A DNA stretch of 64,000 bases from Granulosicoccus sp045106195 (GCA_045106195.1 JBGCEH010000018.1:5975-69974), one strand, 5' to 3'; positions 34,337-43,922 are shown, numbered from the stretch's first letter. Notes: a model not told the origin generated them from the sequence alone. A program made the numbers and translations.

Positions 34337-34915
34337 CTAGCCTCGATCAACTTTGACCTCTCGCGATACATTGCGAAAACCCAGCCAGATCATTGCGACA
34401 GAGACGATAAGTAGTGCTATAGAAAACGCCCCCCAACCTTGCATGACCGTGTCCTCTATGACTTCGCCAAACGCATAGCCAATGCCGACAAACAAAATGG
34501 CCCACGTTACCGCTGAGGCGGCGTTTAACAGAGTAAACCGCTGCCAGCTAATATCAGTCAGACCCACAGGCAGAGAGCCAATTGTGCGCAGTCCTTTCGG
34601 GTAACGATACAGAAAGATGTAGGCCGTGCCATAGCGTTTCAGCAATTGCTCGCTATGACGCATCATGGCTTCCAGGCGTGGCTTACCTGACACCCAGGCT
34701 GTTCCATATCTGCGTGCGACCCGGAAACGAAGTTCATCACCGAGATAGCCCCCTGCTAGCGCAGCAGCACCGACAAGAACAGGATCCAGCACCCCTTGCT
34801 GTGCAGCATAGCCTCCGAATAGCGGCAAGGCACCACTCTTCAGCGCGCAGTATAAAAACAGTATGACGTAAATAGCCGTGCCGTAGTCACCGATCAGTGT
34901 TAGTACCGTATCCAT
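34337..34915 (-). CDS. DedA/SNARE-associated family membrane protein
   Basis: A 192-residue membrane protein. The region GGYAAQQGVLDPVLVGAAALAGGYLGDELRF and the later FLYRYPKGLRTIGSLPVGL (conserved Arg and Gly of the F-RF-G-R motif) define the DedA family. Family members act in membrane lipid homeostasis; recent work links some to undecaprenyl-phosphate or phospholipid translocation. It is monocistronic and convergent with the importer operon. A GAGGC/GCCTC hairpin overlaps its stop (about 34319-34344). Confidence 0.9.
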   Translation of the reverse strand: MDTVLTLIGDYGTAIYVILFLYCALKSGALPLFGGYAAQQGVLDPVLVGAAALAGGYLGDELRFRVARRYGTAWVSGKPRLEAMMRHSEQLLKRYGTAYIFLYRYPKGLRTIGSLPVGLTDISWQRFTLLNAASAVTWAILFVGIGYAFGEVIEDTVMQGWGAFSIALLIVSVAMIWLGFRNVSREVKVDRG

Positions 34916-35593
34916 TGACAGACCTTGACTCGCTTGTTGGATGGTGCATTAGTGGTTGCAATTTAACGGTACGTGGTGGTAGTTTTTGTCTAATTACAAC
35001 CGTGAGTGATAATTTCAGAAAATCTGGATAGTAATTGTAATCTTGGGGGAGGTATAACATGCTCGACCTTTAGGCCGTCCAAGTGGATCTGAACCTCTCT
35101 CTTTGCTTGTATCTGGCTGGGGTTGGATCTTACGTAGAAAATATCACTGAATGATATTTATCAACAAGCTTGTCATTTTTACTAATCTGATGAATATTCG
35201 CGTTTTATCAATACTGGAGATTCAAGAAAATTCTTTTTTGCAAAGGCATGCATGACTATTACGAGTCACTTTCCTTTCTCTGGTACAAGCACTCACTTTT
35301 CTGCGGTCGAGGCACGGTATCAGGTTATGCTTTTATCCGTTGCCACATGGAGATAACCGCGTGAAGAAATTTGACGCTGAGATACAGCCTCGAAAGGATG
35401 CACGCCAGAAGCGCGGTCGGGATACTGTGGCTGTTATTTTGGAATGGACTTCCACACTACGTGAAAACTCAAGTGCTTAAAATGCAGTGTATGTGATCCA
35501 GTGCTCGACCTAATTGGTCATGACAACAGGATGAGCGATTGAACAGGGCAATTCTGTGATACCGAACCAGGACATTACGCAAATGCACCTACA
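34916..35593. other. 678-bp stretch largely without genes
   Basis: No intact gene of normal size. One small frame is listed separately (35361-35480). The rest is AT-rich and includes possible promoter sequence for DedA on the left. I see no recognisable remnants. Confidence 0.4.
35361..35480 (+). CDS. Possible 39-residue small basic protein
   Basis: A GTG at 35361 preceded by GGAG at eight bases opens a 39-codon frame ending TAA at 35478-35480. The peptide is rich in Lys and Arg in its first half (KKFDAEIQPRKDARQKRGRD). I do not recognise it. It stands alone in a long gap, and only the ribosome binding site and charge pattern support it. Confidence 0.25.
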   Translation: MKKFDAEIQPRKDARQKRGRDTVAVILEWTSTLRENSSA

Positions 35594-36892
35594 TCAGGAG
35601 CCGTACATGGTTTGCGGTAGCCAGGTGGCTATAGATGGAAACGCGATAAGCAGGCCCGCAAAAATGATCATGATGAACACATAGGGCATGACCCCTCGGA
35701 TGACATCAGAGAATGGCCCATTGTCTTTTCGTATCCCATGCACAACATACAGATTCATCCCCACCGGCGGTGTGATCATGCCAAGTTCGCACATGATAAT
35801 AATGAAAATACCAAACCATATGGGGTCAACACCAGCAGCAACCACGACAGGTACAGCTATGGGGATAGTGAGTACCATCATTGAAAGTACATCCATAAAC
35901 ATACCCAGAATGACGTAGAACACCACCAGAATCAGCAGTAGCAAGGTTGTTGATATGCCAAGAGAGGTTACCCAGGACGTTACAACTTGTGCGACTCCTG
36001 TTAGAGACAGTGTCAGGTTCAATGCGAATGCACTCACCACGATGAGCAAGACCATACCGGTGGTCCTTGCCGTCTGCAAAAAACACCGATTGAAAAAGAG
36101 CAGATTGACATGACCTCCTGATGTCGCCAGTATCAAAGCGGCTACAACACCCAAAGCGGCTGACTCGGTTGGCGTAGCGATCCCCAGATAGATCGAACCC
36201 ATTACAATCGAAAATATAATTGCCGGTGGAACAAGCGCTTTCAATGATCTCAATTTGACGCTTAGCGGAACGCTCTGTCTTGACTCTTCGGAATTCTGCC
36301 AATTGCTGACAACAATGTACGACATGAAGAGAGCTGTCAGCATTACCCCGGGAATGATTCCGGCGACGAATAGTTGGCCTATTGAGGTTTCAGACAACGA
36401 TCCGTAGATCAACAGGTTAACGCTGGGGGGGATTAGAATGCCTAAGGTGCCGCCTGCCGCAATCGATCCAAGCGACCGCGCTTTAGCATAACCTCGTCGG
36501 TTGAGGGCAGGTACCGCGACGGTTCCAACGGTCGCAGCCGTGGCAACAGACGATCCTGAAGTGGCAGCGAACAGGGCGCAACAACCGATATTGGAGTGTA
36601 GTAATCCCCCTGGCAGGCGGTTCAGCCAGAGTGATAAGGTCTCATACATTCGATCAGCCATCCCGCTACGCAACATCAGTTCGCCCAGAAGAATGAACAG
36701 GGGGATTGCAGTCAGTAGATTTTCATTCATCACCCCCCACATCACAGGACCCATGGAATCTACCAAAGGCCAGCCAAATGCCAATACCCCGCCAAAAGCT
36801 CCCATGATGATCATCACCACGGCGATAGGAATACCCAGCATCATGATGCCTATCATGAAAAGAAAAGCCAGAGTGACGGTGCTTATTGTCAC
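35594..36892 (-). CDS. TRAP transporter large permease (DctM type)
   Basis: A 432-residue DctM with about 12 membrane segments, similar in plan to that at 6408-7709: PLFILLGELMLRSGMAD, GCCALFAATSGSSVATAATVG, PPSVNLLIYG and CELGMITPPVGMNLYVVHG. It is the third gene of a leftward dctP-dctQ-dctM operon and overlaps dctQ by four bases. The two TRAP sets in this window are not recent copies of each other. Confidence 0.95.
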   Translation of the reverse strand: MTISTVTLAFLFMIGIMMLGIPIAVVMIIMGAFGGVLAFGWPLVDSMGPVMWGVMNENLLTAIPLFILLGELMLRSGMADRMYETLSLWLNRLPGGLLHSNIGCCALFAATSGSSVATAATVGTVAVPALNRRGYAKARSLGSIAAGGTLGILIPPSVNLLIYGSLSETSIGQLFVAGIIPGVMLTALFMSYIVVSNWQNSEESRQSVPLSVKLRSLKALVPPAIIFSIVMGSIYLGIATPTESAALGVVAALILATSGGHVNLLFFNRCFLQTARTTGMVLLIVVSAFALNLTLSLTGVAQVVTSWVTSLGISTTLLLLILVVFYVILGMFMDVLSMMVLTIPIAVPVVVAAGVDPIWFGIFIIIMCELGMITPPVGMNLYVVHGIRKDNGPFSDVIRGVMPYVFIMIIFAGLLIAFPSIATWLPQTMYGS

Positions 36893-37464
36893 GGACTCTG
36901 ACGCTGAGTGAGGTCTTCCAACTCGTCTTCCAGTTCCTCCATAACCCCCTTGGGTTTGAAATCGGTATTCAACGCTTCAAAATCCCCTTGAAGAAGCTGT
37001 TTAGTAGCAATGATGGCAAGTATCACGCTTGTAATCGAGAATGCCAGCAAGCAGATATACCAAACGCTTTGAGGGTAGATCATTGGGGTTGCCCATGCCG
37101 TGGGGGCCGTACTACCGTATAACAGAGTATCGCGAACGACCAGCCAGCAATAGCGTGCCAAAAATCCCCCCATAAGTGCAAGGCTAATTGCGGAGATCCA
37201 GTTGAGATACGCCTGAATGCGGGGCGACAATCTATCGTGAATGATATCGATACGGATGTGCGCTCTTTGCAGCAAGGCTATGGTGAAGCTCAATGCTCCT
37301 CCAATAGCCAATACATAGCCGCCTAGTTCATCAGCGCCCTGAAAAGAAAAATTGAACAATTTCCTGCTGATTGTCTCAGCAGCGACGAACAGCGAAAGGG
37401 CCAGAAGTACCAGCCCGAATACCCAGCTGACCACTAGCGATATCCAGCTCAAAAACGGAGGCAT
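36889..37464 (-). CDS. TRAP transporter small permease (DctQ type)
   Basis: A 191-residue inner-membrane protein with four membrane segments; FNFSFQGADELGGYVLAIGGALSFTIALLQRAHIRIDI is a typical DctQ second-helix region. The C-terminal tail is acidic (MEELEDELEDLTQ). Its stop overlaps dctM (ATGA). Confidence 0.92.
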   Translation of the reverse strand: MPPFLSWISLVVSWVFGLVLLALSLFVAAETISRKLFNFSFQGADELGGYVLAIGGALSFTIALLQRAHIRIDIIHDRLSPRIQAYLNWISAISLALMGGFLARYCWLVVRDTLLYGSTAPTAWATPMIYPQSVWYICLLAFSITSVILAIIATKQLLQGDFEALNTDFKPKGVMEELEDELEDLTQRQSP

Positions 37465-37497
37465 GATGAATAATCCTGGCGTATAGGCGCTCTGGTA

Positions 37498-38550
37498 CTA
37501 CATACCCAGACGGACACCGACTGTTTCCATCCATGATGCGGAGCAGTCTGGATTGGACTTGTCACACAGCTCAGCCCAGGAAGGCACTGAAAGCTCCTTT
37601 ACGGCGTCTTGAACCATGGCAACGTCAGCGTCTGAAACTGCAACGTTGACCAGATTGTAAGGCTTATTGAGCTCGCAGGGCTCCTCTCCAACGTTACAGC
37701 GCATTGCATCATCAAACAGCTCCTCGGAATAGGCCCAGATTTCGGTTGTCAGTGTGTCGAAGGCGGACTGGATGCTAGTTTGCTCATCAGCAGAAAATCT
37801 GTTCCATACATCCAGATTCATCCCATAGCCTTGAATGGCAATCTGAAATGCAAGTGGTAACACGTGCGTTGTCACCTCAGGCCATGCTGCTGAATTTGCA
37901 GAACTGGGGCCGGTGATTGCACAGTCTACGACACCCCTTGCCAGTGATTGATGAACATCGGCAAAGCCCAGTGGCACAGGGGTCCCTCCGACGGACGATA
38001 CGAAGTTTGCAAGGTTTTGATCGTATGTTCGTACTTTGTAGCCTTTGATATCAGCAAGGCTCGCTATCTCTGGCTTACAGAAAAGCACTTGAGGCCCAAA
38101 TGGCCATAGACCGAGTAGCTTAGTGTTGAACTGCTCTTGTAGTCGTGCATCGACAACTGGAGCAAACTCCGTCACAGTTTTCTTACCAGCATCGTAGGTT
38201 GGATTCAGACCCACAAGATCAAGGCCAAGGATGATTGGCTCATCGCGACTTACCTGCTGAAGTCTTAGCGATATGATGTCGAACAGACCACTTTTCAGAA
38301 TTCTCAATTGCTCAGCACCCTTGATACCGGTCTGGTCCAGAGCCTGAAAGTTTACTGAGATATCCAGACCGGTATTCTCGGCAAAGCTGGCAAAGAACGG
38401 TGCCTCAAGATTTTGTTGAATGAGTCCCGTTGCGCCTGGTTGTCCAATCGCCTTCAGCGTCATAGTCTCTGCGCTTGCGGTTTGCACGCCTGTGCCGATA
38501 AGCATTGCCGACAGTACAGCGGATGCGTATGTAAGCTTATTGATTCCCAT
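37498..38550 (-). CDS. TRAP transporter periplasmic solute-binding protein (DctP family)
   Basis: A 350-residue exported protein. The ATG at 38550 opens on a signal peptide (MGINKLTYASAVLSAMLIGT, cut after ASA); an upstream TTG at 38595 would place 15 polar residues before it. GYKVRTYDQNLANFVSSVGGTPVPLGFADVHQSLARGVVDCAITGP is the characteristic DctP lobe with the carboxylate-binding Arg. Four cysteines near the C-terminus (CNVGEEPC, CDKSNPDC) could form two disulfides, which is less usual. A perfect palindrome lies 44 bases upstream of the start. Confidence 0.92.
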   Translation of the reverse strand: MGINKLTYASAVLSAMLIGTGVQTASAETMTLKAIGQPGATGLIQQNLEAPFFASFAENTGLDISVNFQALDQTGIKGAEQLRILKSGLFDIISLRLQQVSRDEPIILGLDLVGLNPTYDAGKKTVTEFAPVVDARLQEQFNTKLLGLWPFGPQVLFCKPEIASLADIKGYKVRTYDQNLANFVSSVGGTPVPLGFADVHQSLARGVVDCAITGPSSANSAAWPEVTTHVLPLAFQIAIQGYGMNLDVWNRFSADEQTSIQSAFDTLTTEIWAYSEELFDDAMRCNVGEEPCELNKPYNLVNVAVSDADVAMVQDAVKELSVPSWAELCDKSNPDCSASWMETVGVRLGM

Positions 38551-38593
38551 TGTCGAATTTCTCTTCTGTTCGGTTTGTCGGTGCACAGATTTC

Positions 38594-38611
38594 ATATCAA
38601 TGCGTTGATAT
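38594..38611. promoter_or_regulatory. Palindrome upstream of dctP
   Basis: ATATCAA (38594-38600), spacer TGCG and TTGATAT (38605-38611) form a perfect inverted repeat with 7-bp arms, between the racemase-like gene and dctP. It sits where an operator for the TRAP operon would be expected. No regulator gene lies next to this operon, so the binding protein is unknown. Confidence 0.55.
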
Positions 38612-38846
38612 CAGTATCAGAATCCGGTTTGGCAACGATATTTAGAGAACCGATACAGATAACTGTTATTGCAACAAATAAACCGCCTTTTCAAGCGGAC
38701 TTATAAATGGGATTTTGTTATTTTAAATCGCTTTATTTCAAGGGCTTAGTGAACAATGTCTTGAATATGATATGAGTGCCGTTTGTACTTTTATGGTGCA
38801 TGAGTTCTGTAGCAGCGCACTGTTGCGGGGAGTTAATAGCTGACAA

Positions 38847-39587
38847 TTACAACTTGAATACTTTGCCCCAGCCATTGACTGATGCAGGATTAATATCAAT
38901 CATTCGCAAGGTTTTCCAGCTGGTGACTGATACTGAATCAAGCACTGGAATTCCAGTTGTTTCTTCAACTTCAGCGGCAACTGTGGCACCTTTGAAATTC
39001 GTACAAACAATATGTATGGCATCTGGACGTGCAACAGTTGCAGCCAGTGTCAGTTCTTTAATATGAGCGACCGAGTAATTGGCGAATGAAAAATTACCAG
39101 AATCTTCAAGACAATGACTGTGTACGATACGGTAGTCAGAGGCCTCATATTGCGCGATGATTCGTTTCTGGATTTCTGATTTATAAGGAGTTATCAGGGC
39201 TATCCTCTTGGCCTTGAGGAGGTTTGTTGCCTCTGCAAATGCCGCCATGGTAGATGTTGCCTCAATGCCAGTTTCTGCAGTGATGCGATTACACAATACG
39301 TTGTCCTGTTCCATGCCAAGCCATGCCGCTGACGTTCCATTCCACGCTATGCAGTCGACTTTGGCGTCCGCCAGGTTGTGTGCTGCATCGAGTATTTTTT
39401 CGTGATCAAATTGACCTACGGACGCCTTGCTCAACGAAATTTCAGTGACTTTAAACCGGGCATAGTGAACCGAGGCCAAGTCAGGAAAATGTGAAAATAT
39501 TTGCGATGTGTACGGCTCCAGCACTGTGTTTGATGACGGAGTCAGCATGCCGACACGTTTTATTGTCTGTTGTGACGATGGATTCAT
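38847..39587 (-). CDS. Asp/Glu-racemase superfamily protein, arylmalonate-decarboxylase/maleate-isomerase-like, one cysteine
   Basis: A 246-residue protein. LTPSSNTVLEP near 15-25 is the family's phosphate/oxyanion loop. Racemases and maleate isomerase have two catalytic cysteines; here the first site reads WNGTSAAW (Gly84-Thr85-Ser86), while the second is present in VCTNFKG (Cys195). The G-T-S with a single distal Cys is the arrangement of arylmalonate decarboxylase, which decarboxylates malonates. Start ATG 39587 is chosen; TTG at 39632 would add 15 residues. It is read toward a TRAP importer 296 bp downstream, so it may act on the imported diacid (inference). Confidence 0.83.
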   Translation of the reverse strand: MNPSSQQTIKRVGMLTPSSNTVLEPYTSQIFSHFPDLASVHYARFKVTEISLSKASVGQFDHEKILDAAHNLADAKVDCIAWNGTSAAWLGMEQDNVLCNRITAETGIEATSTMAAFAEATNLLKAKRIALITPYKSEIQKRIIAQYEASDYRIVHSHCLEDSGNFSFANYSVAHIKELTLAATVARPDAIHIVCTNFKGATVAAEVEETTGIPVLDSVSVTSWKTLRMIDINPASVNGWGKVFKL

Positions 39588-39923
39588 GGAAGGTGATCGG
39601 TGAGCAATTGCGGGTGAAAGGCAGTTTAGCAATGATGAAAAACCACCAGGCCGATAGACCTGCTTTGTTAAATAGTCAAAAGTGTTGCAGGTGGAAAATC
39701 AGACCTCTGACTATAACAGCGTTACTCGCCATTTCAGCTTGTTACGTTGTTTGTATTTCGTCGCCTTGGGCATATTCAGTCTGCGTTCTGTATGACGTCA
39801 TTTACGTTTACAGCTATCGAGTGTATTAAATGATTACCGCAAAGAAATTATATACATCTCACTTTTATCAGTGATGTGACAGGTATAGTGCTACTGAATC
39901 CATGAATTGGTTCCAGTGCCCTG
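39588..39923. other. Divergent intergenic region between racemase-like and amidase genes
   Basis: About 336 bp holding the promoters of two divergent genes. It is AT-rich. A TCAC/GTGA pair (around 39861-39877) is the only symmetry noticed. No gene is supported. Confidence 0.4.
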
Positions 39924-41327
39924 ATGGCCATTGATGAAAACACATATCGCTCGTCAGACGTTTGTGCTTTGTCTCGGCTGTTAGCCAGTGGTGATTGTAC
40001 GGCCGTCGAACTCCTTGAGTTCTCGCTATCGACAATACAGGATAAGAATCCACATATTAATGCCTTCATCGCACAGAGCGAAAGCGCGTATGAAGAGGCA
40101 AGCGCCAGTGACTTGCGTCGATTGAGCAACGCAAGCCTTGGCCCGATTGATGGAATCCCGGTCGCTATCAAGGACAATCTGGTTGTAAGAGATCTTCCTT
40201 GTAGCTGGGGTAGTCGTCTATTCGAAAATTATATTCCTTCCCGAGATGAAATACCCGTAGAAAAACTTCGCTCATTCGGGGCTGTAATCATCGGTAAAAC
40301 CAATGTCCCTGAGTTTACGCTGGAAGGCTATTGCGCCAATTCAATTCACGGCGTTACCCGAAACCCCTGTGCAATGGATTTAACACCAGGTGGATCATCA
40401 GGCGGTTCGGTTGCTGCTGTAGCATCCGGGATGGTTCCTTTTGCGCTCGGTACCGATGGAGGTGGTTCTATCCGTCGCCCCGCCGCCTATACCGGACTGG
40501 TAGGTTTAAAGCCATCGATTGGGCGAATTGCTCGGGGTGGTGGATTTCCACAGCTGCTTATGGATTTTGAGGTTGTCGGTTCGTTGAACCGTAGCGTTCG
40601 GGATAGCCGCCTGGTGTATTCACTCCTTGCGGGCCGTGACCCACGAGATCATCTATCTTGTCGATTTAACGATACGTTTTACACAGCGCACAGAAGTGCC
40701 AGAATTCTTTACGTGGAGAGCTTTGGAGGCGCACCATTGGATCAGGAAATAGCGAGATCGGTTCGGCGCGCCATCAACCACCTGGCTTATATGGGGCACC
40801 ATGTGCAAAGCGGGGTACTACCCATTGATCTGGATGCGTTAAATGCATTCTGGCCATGTATCGGACAGTTTTCCATTGCTTGTGTAAAGAAAGACTATCC
40901 TGAATTCATGGAGAAAGTGTCTTCCCAATATGCAGCCATGGCAGATAAAGGCGAACAACTGGGTGCTGTGGCTATGAACCAAGGGTGGAATATGATTCAG
41001 TGCTTGCGCAATAGAGTGGCTCTGCTTTTCGAACACTACGATTTTATTGTAACGCCGAGCTGCGCTGCAATGCCCTGGCCAGCAAACGAGGTATACCCTC
41101 CTGTAATTGACGGGGTTCCTGCCGGGCCAAGGGGTCATGCCTTGTACACAGGATGGGTTAACGCCTGTGGCCATCCTGCTATATCACTTCCGTGTGAACC
41201 CGGCGAGGCGGGTGTACCCATCGGATTTCAGTTGGTGGCAGGCTTTGGATGTGAACAGGCCCTTTTCAGCATTGCGGAGCAATATGAAAATGCCCACCCA
41301 TGGACGCACGGTAGCGCGATTTCTTGA
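39924..41327 (+). CDS. Amidase signature family hydrolase
   Basis: A 467-residue amidase. The Ser-cisSer-Lys machinery is visible: AIKDN with Lys83, GGSSGGSVAAVASG near 156-169 with the cis-Ser, and GTDGGGSIRRPA near 177-187 with the nucleophile Ser182. Length is normal for GatA/AtzF-like amidases. No GatB/GatC genes are near, so it is a catabolic amidase acting on a small amide or a carbamate such as allophanate or biuret-like compounds. It is divergent from the one-cysteine racemase-like gene. Confidence 0.93.
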   Translation: MAIDENTYRSSDVCALSRLLASGDCTAVELLEFSLSTIQDKNPHINAFIAQSESAYEEASASDLRRLSNASLGPIDGIPVAIKDNLVVRDLPCSWGSRLFENYIPSRDEIPVEKLRSFGAVIIGKTNVPEFTLEGYCANSIHGVTRNPCAMDLTPGGSSGGSVAAVASGMVPFALGTDGGGSIRRPAAYTGLVGLKPSIGRIARGGGFPQLLMDFEVVGSLNRSVRDSRLVYSLLAGRDPRDHLSCRFNDTFYTAHRSARILYVESFGGAPLDQEIARSVRRAINHLAYMGHHVQSGVLPIDLDALNAFWPCIGQFSIACVKKDYPEFMEKVSSQYAAMADKGEQLGAVAMNQGWNMIQCLRNRVALLFEHYDFIVTPSCAAMPWPANEVYPPVIDGVPAGPRGHALYTGWVNACGHPAISLPCEPGEAGVPIGFQLVAGFGCEQALFSIAEQYENAHPWTHGSAIS

Positions 41328-41911
41328 ACCAAACAAAGTAAGTACCAATGGTGAATATGGCAAGCATTGAGTGGCGCTGACTCACTGTCAGAAATCTCCA
41401 TTGGCTTTGGCTTGATGAACCTCGAATCTCTCAGTCCACCACTATCGGTGAAACTGCATTCGATACTTGAACGTTCTCAGCGATGTTGCAGCTGACGGTA
41501 TTATTGAATCGATCGGATATCGTCGCTCGGATATTTGTTGGTCTAATTTCAATATCTGGATTTTAATTGCGCACAAAATCAATGCATGGCGCAGTGCGGT
41601 TGCACCAATTCGGTACTCAATCTGGCTACCTGTGTGATTCTCCAGCCTACTAAAATAAGGTAATTCAATTACTTAATAAGCTGGCATAGTCCTTGTAACT
41701 GTTATTTCAGCGCAGCATCGTTGCTTCGATGTCTATTCGGTTGGCGTGCCGCCCACGGTGGTGGGGATTGCGTGCGGTGGGCAAACGGCCTGTCAACGTG
41801 GACAGGCAGCTTTCAAATTGAACGAACAGTGCCTTGTTACCGCGACGCATTCTCTTATGCCACGCATCGCTCGCGATGGGCGATGAACAGAGTAACCATG
41901 GAGAATGTTCT
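41328..41911. other. 584-bp region upstream of the third NMT1-type importer
   Basis: No gene is supported. The right part contains the hairpin cluster listed separately. The last 78 bases before 41912 are open in the importer frame (possible ATG at 41876), but GGAGAAT before 41912 decides the start. The left part shows nothing recognisable apart from AAAATCAATGCAT at 41575-41587, also found at 53118-53130. Confidence 0.45.
41716..41807 (+). promoter_or_regulatory. Three consecutive stem-loops, possible structured leader RNA
   Basis: CATCG (41716-41720) pairs with CGATG (41727-41731); GCCCAC (41751-41756) with GTGGGC (41777-41782); GCCTGTC (41788-41794) with GACAGGC (41801-41807). All three stems are perfect and lie 105-196 bases before the binding-protein start. 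I do not recognise a known riboswitch class. Confidence 0.4.
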
Positions 41912-42982
41912 ATGTGCGACCGACACGGAGACCGTACACTTCCTGATCTCACTACGCTGGACGCCGACAGGCGTCGATTCCTGAAAACATCTACAGCCAG
42001 TGCAGCAGGTGCTATTACGATGGCCATGGGACCTGGCTTCGGTATGTCCTCAGCATGGGCACAGGACCAAAGCATTAAATCCACACATGGAACCGGCTTC
42101 TGCAACCTGAACCTGTTTCTGACTCATGCATTGCAGACAGCGCAGAATGATGGACTCACTCTGGAGTTTGTCAATACTCCTACATTTGCAGAACAAGTGA
42201 CCTTTCTGGGTATCGGTCAGGTCGACGTTGGTTTGATGCCCTATACCAGCTTTGTCGCATTGTTCGATGCCGGAGCACCTGTCAAGATCGTAGCCGGTGG
42301 TGGCATTGAAGGCTGTGTGATAATCGCGCAGCCCGGGCTTGATACTGCAGAAAAACTGAAGGGTAAAACGCTGGGTACATTTCAGTTAGACACACTTGAG
42401 GTCATGCCGTATGACTGGTTGAAGTCACAAGGTGTGGATTTCGCAGATATCAATGTGCGGTATATGGGCAATACACCCGAGGCCGTTGAAGCGTTCAAAG
42501 CTGGTGCACTTGACTGGATCTGCACGATTGAACCTTATGGTTCAGCCCTGCTCAATGATGTTGAAGGATCAGTCATGCTATCCGATGGCACTGACATCTA
42601 TGGTCCAGGTTATACCGATTGTGTACTGGCAGTACGATCCACCTTGATCGAGGAGAACCGTGATGGCATCAAGGCACTAATCAAGGGGATGATGAGCGCG
42701 CAGCAGATTGCCGAAACCGAGCCACAACGTGCACTCGATGAACTAGTGGGCAAGTACTACAAAACCTCCATGGAAAATGCTCAAATAGGTCTGGCCAAAC
42801 AACCGGCAGTTGTCGATGCTCGTGATCAGACCGACTTCATCCTTGAGCGTACCGATTCACTGGTTGAGATGGGCTACATCAAGAATAAGCCGACTATCGA
42901 CGCTATTGACTGGACCATGCTTGACGAAGTCATCGATGAAAATCAGGAGCTTTACGACTCGTTGAAATACAAGTCAATCTGA
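41912..42982 (+). CDS. ABC importer binding protein (NMT1 family), Tat leader
   Basis: A 356-residue exported protein starting at 41912 (GGAGAAT upstream). The leader has DADRRRFLKTSTASAAGAIT, a strong twin-arginine motif, cut after SAWA. The mature part contains TGFCNLNLFLTHALQTAQND, then VTFLGIGQVDVGLMPYTSFVALF, NMT1-like features in which the first loop contacts solute. It belongs to the same broad family as the proteins at 22584 and 30866 but is clearly distinct. Permease and ATPase genes follow without gaps. Confidence 0.9.
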   Translation: MCDRHGDRTLPDLTTLDADRRRFLKTSTASAAGAITMAMGPGFGMSSAWAQDQSIKSTHGTGFCNLNLFLTHALQTAQNDGLTLEFVNTPTFAEQVTFLGIGQVDVGLMPYTSFVALFDAGAPVKIVAGGGIEGCVIIAQPGLDTAEKLKGKTLGTFQLDTLEVMPYDWLKSQGVDFADINVRYMGNTPEAVEAFKAGALDWICTIEPYGSALLNDVEGSVMLSDGTDIYGPGYTDCVLAVRSTLIEENRDGIKALIKGMMSAQQIAETEPQRALDELVGKYYKTSMENAQIGLAKQPAVVDARDQTDFILERTDSLVEMGYIKNKPTIDAIDWTMLDEVIDENQELYDSLKYKSI

Positions 42983-42986
42983 TCTC

Positions 42987-43922
42987 ATGTCATCTGTTAT
43001 CTCTGGATCTCAAATGCGTGAAGCGCAGCAGTTTTCCTGGCGTCGACTGGCTCATGAGAGGCGGGATTTACCAGTCCCTATGACCAATGCCATTGCCCGA
43101 GTATTCTGGGGTGTTGTGTCAGTCGGATTCTTTGCGCTGCTATGGGAGGTACTGTGGTATCTGGGGATAACAGATCCCAAGCTGTTACCGCCGCCGCATA
43201 TCTTCCTGGGTAACATGGCGGAGCAGGCGGTTAACTTCAATACCGCACAGCGTTGGCAGATCGGTGCTGATGCCAGTGCGGGCCCAACTCCCTGGGAGGC
43301 GGTTATGATCACTGTCATGGCGTCGGCGCTCAGGGTGTTTGTTGGCATCAGTATTGCCGCCTTACTCGCTTTGTCCCTGGGTGTCGCTATCCGTTACTGG
43401 ATAGGCGTTCAGCGGTTGATGCTACCAACTATCACACTGTTGTCGCCTGTCTCCCCGATTGCATGGCTCCCCGTCGCTATTTTCCTGTTCGGTATAGGTA
43501 ACGCACCGGCGATATTCATGGTTGTAATCGCTTTGTTTTTCCACATGACGATTGCCACCATTACGCACATCGATAATGTAAATCCGAACTATATACACGT
43601 GGCACGAACCATGGGTGCCAGCAAGTGGCAGATCTACCGGCGTGTTGTCATACCCGCGATTCTGCCGGGCGTATTTGTCATTCTTCGACTGAATCTTTTT
43701 GCTGCCTGGATGGTGGTGTTGATCGCCGAGTCTACAGGCGTGGGTTATGGACTAGGCCAGGTGATCATGCTTGCGCGTAATACGTTTAATCCCTCGCTGG
43801 TGTTCTTCTGCATTGCGCTCATAGGCGCATTGGGGTTCCTTACTGACTGGTTAATGCGAGTAGTGCAACAAAGGGTGCTCTACTGGGTGAATGATCCTCA
43901 GGGGGTTTTGCGTGCAATCTGA
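42987..43922 (+). CDS. ABC importer permease (SsuC/TauC type)
   Basis: A 311-residue inner-membrane protein with about six to seven membrane segments and the EAA-like loop HVARTMGASKWQIYRRVVIPAILPGV. It is longer than average because of an extended N-terminus and a soluble loop between the first two helices (about 65-105). It starts four bases after the binding-protein stop. Its end overlaps the ATPase start. Confidence 0.93.
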   Translation: MSSVISGSQMREAQQFSWRRLAHERRDLPVPMTNAIARVFWGVVSVGFFALLWEVLWYLGITDPKLLPPPHIFLGNMAEQAVNFNTAQRWQIGADASAGPTPWEAVMITVMASALRVFVGISIAALLALSLGVAIRYWIGVQRLMLPTITLLSPVSPIAWLPVAIFLFGIGNAPAIFMVVIALFFHMTIATITHIDNVNPNYIHVARTMGASKWQIYRRVVIPAILPGVFVILRLNLFAAWMVVLIAESTGVGYGLGQVIMLARNTFNPSLVFFCIALIGALGFLTDWLMRVVQQRVLYWVNDPQGVLRAI

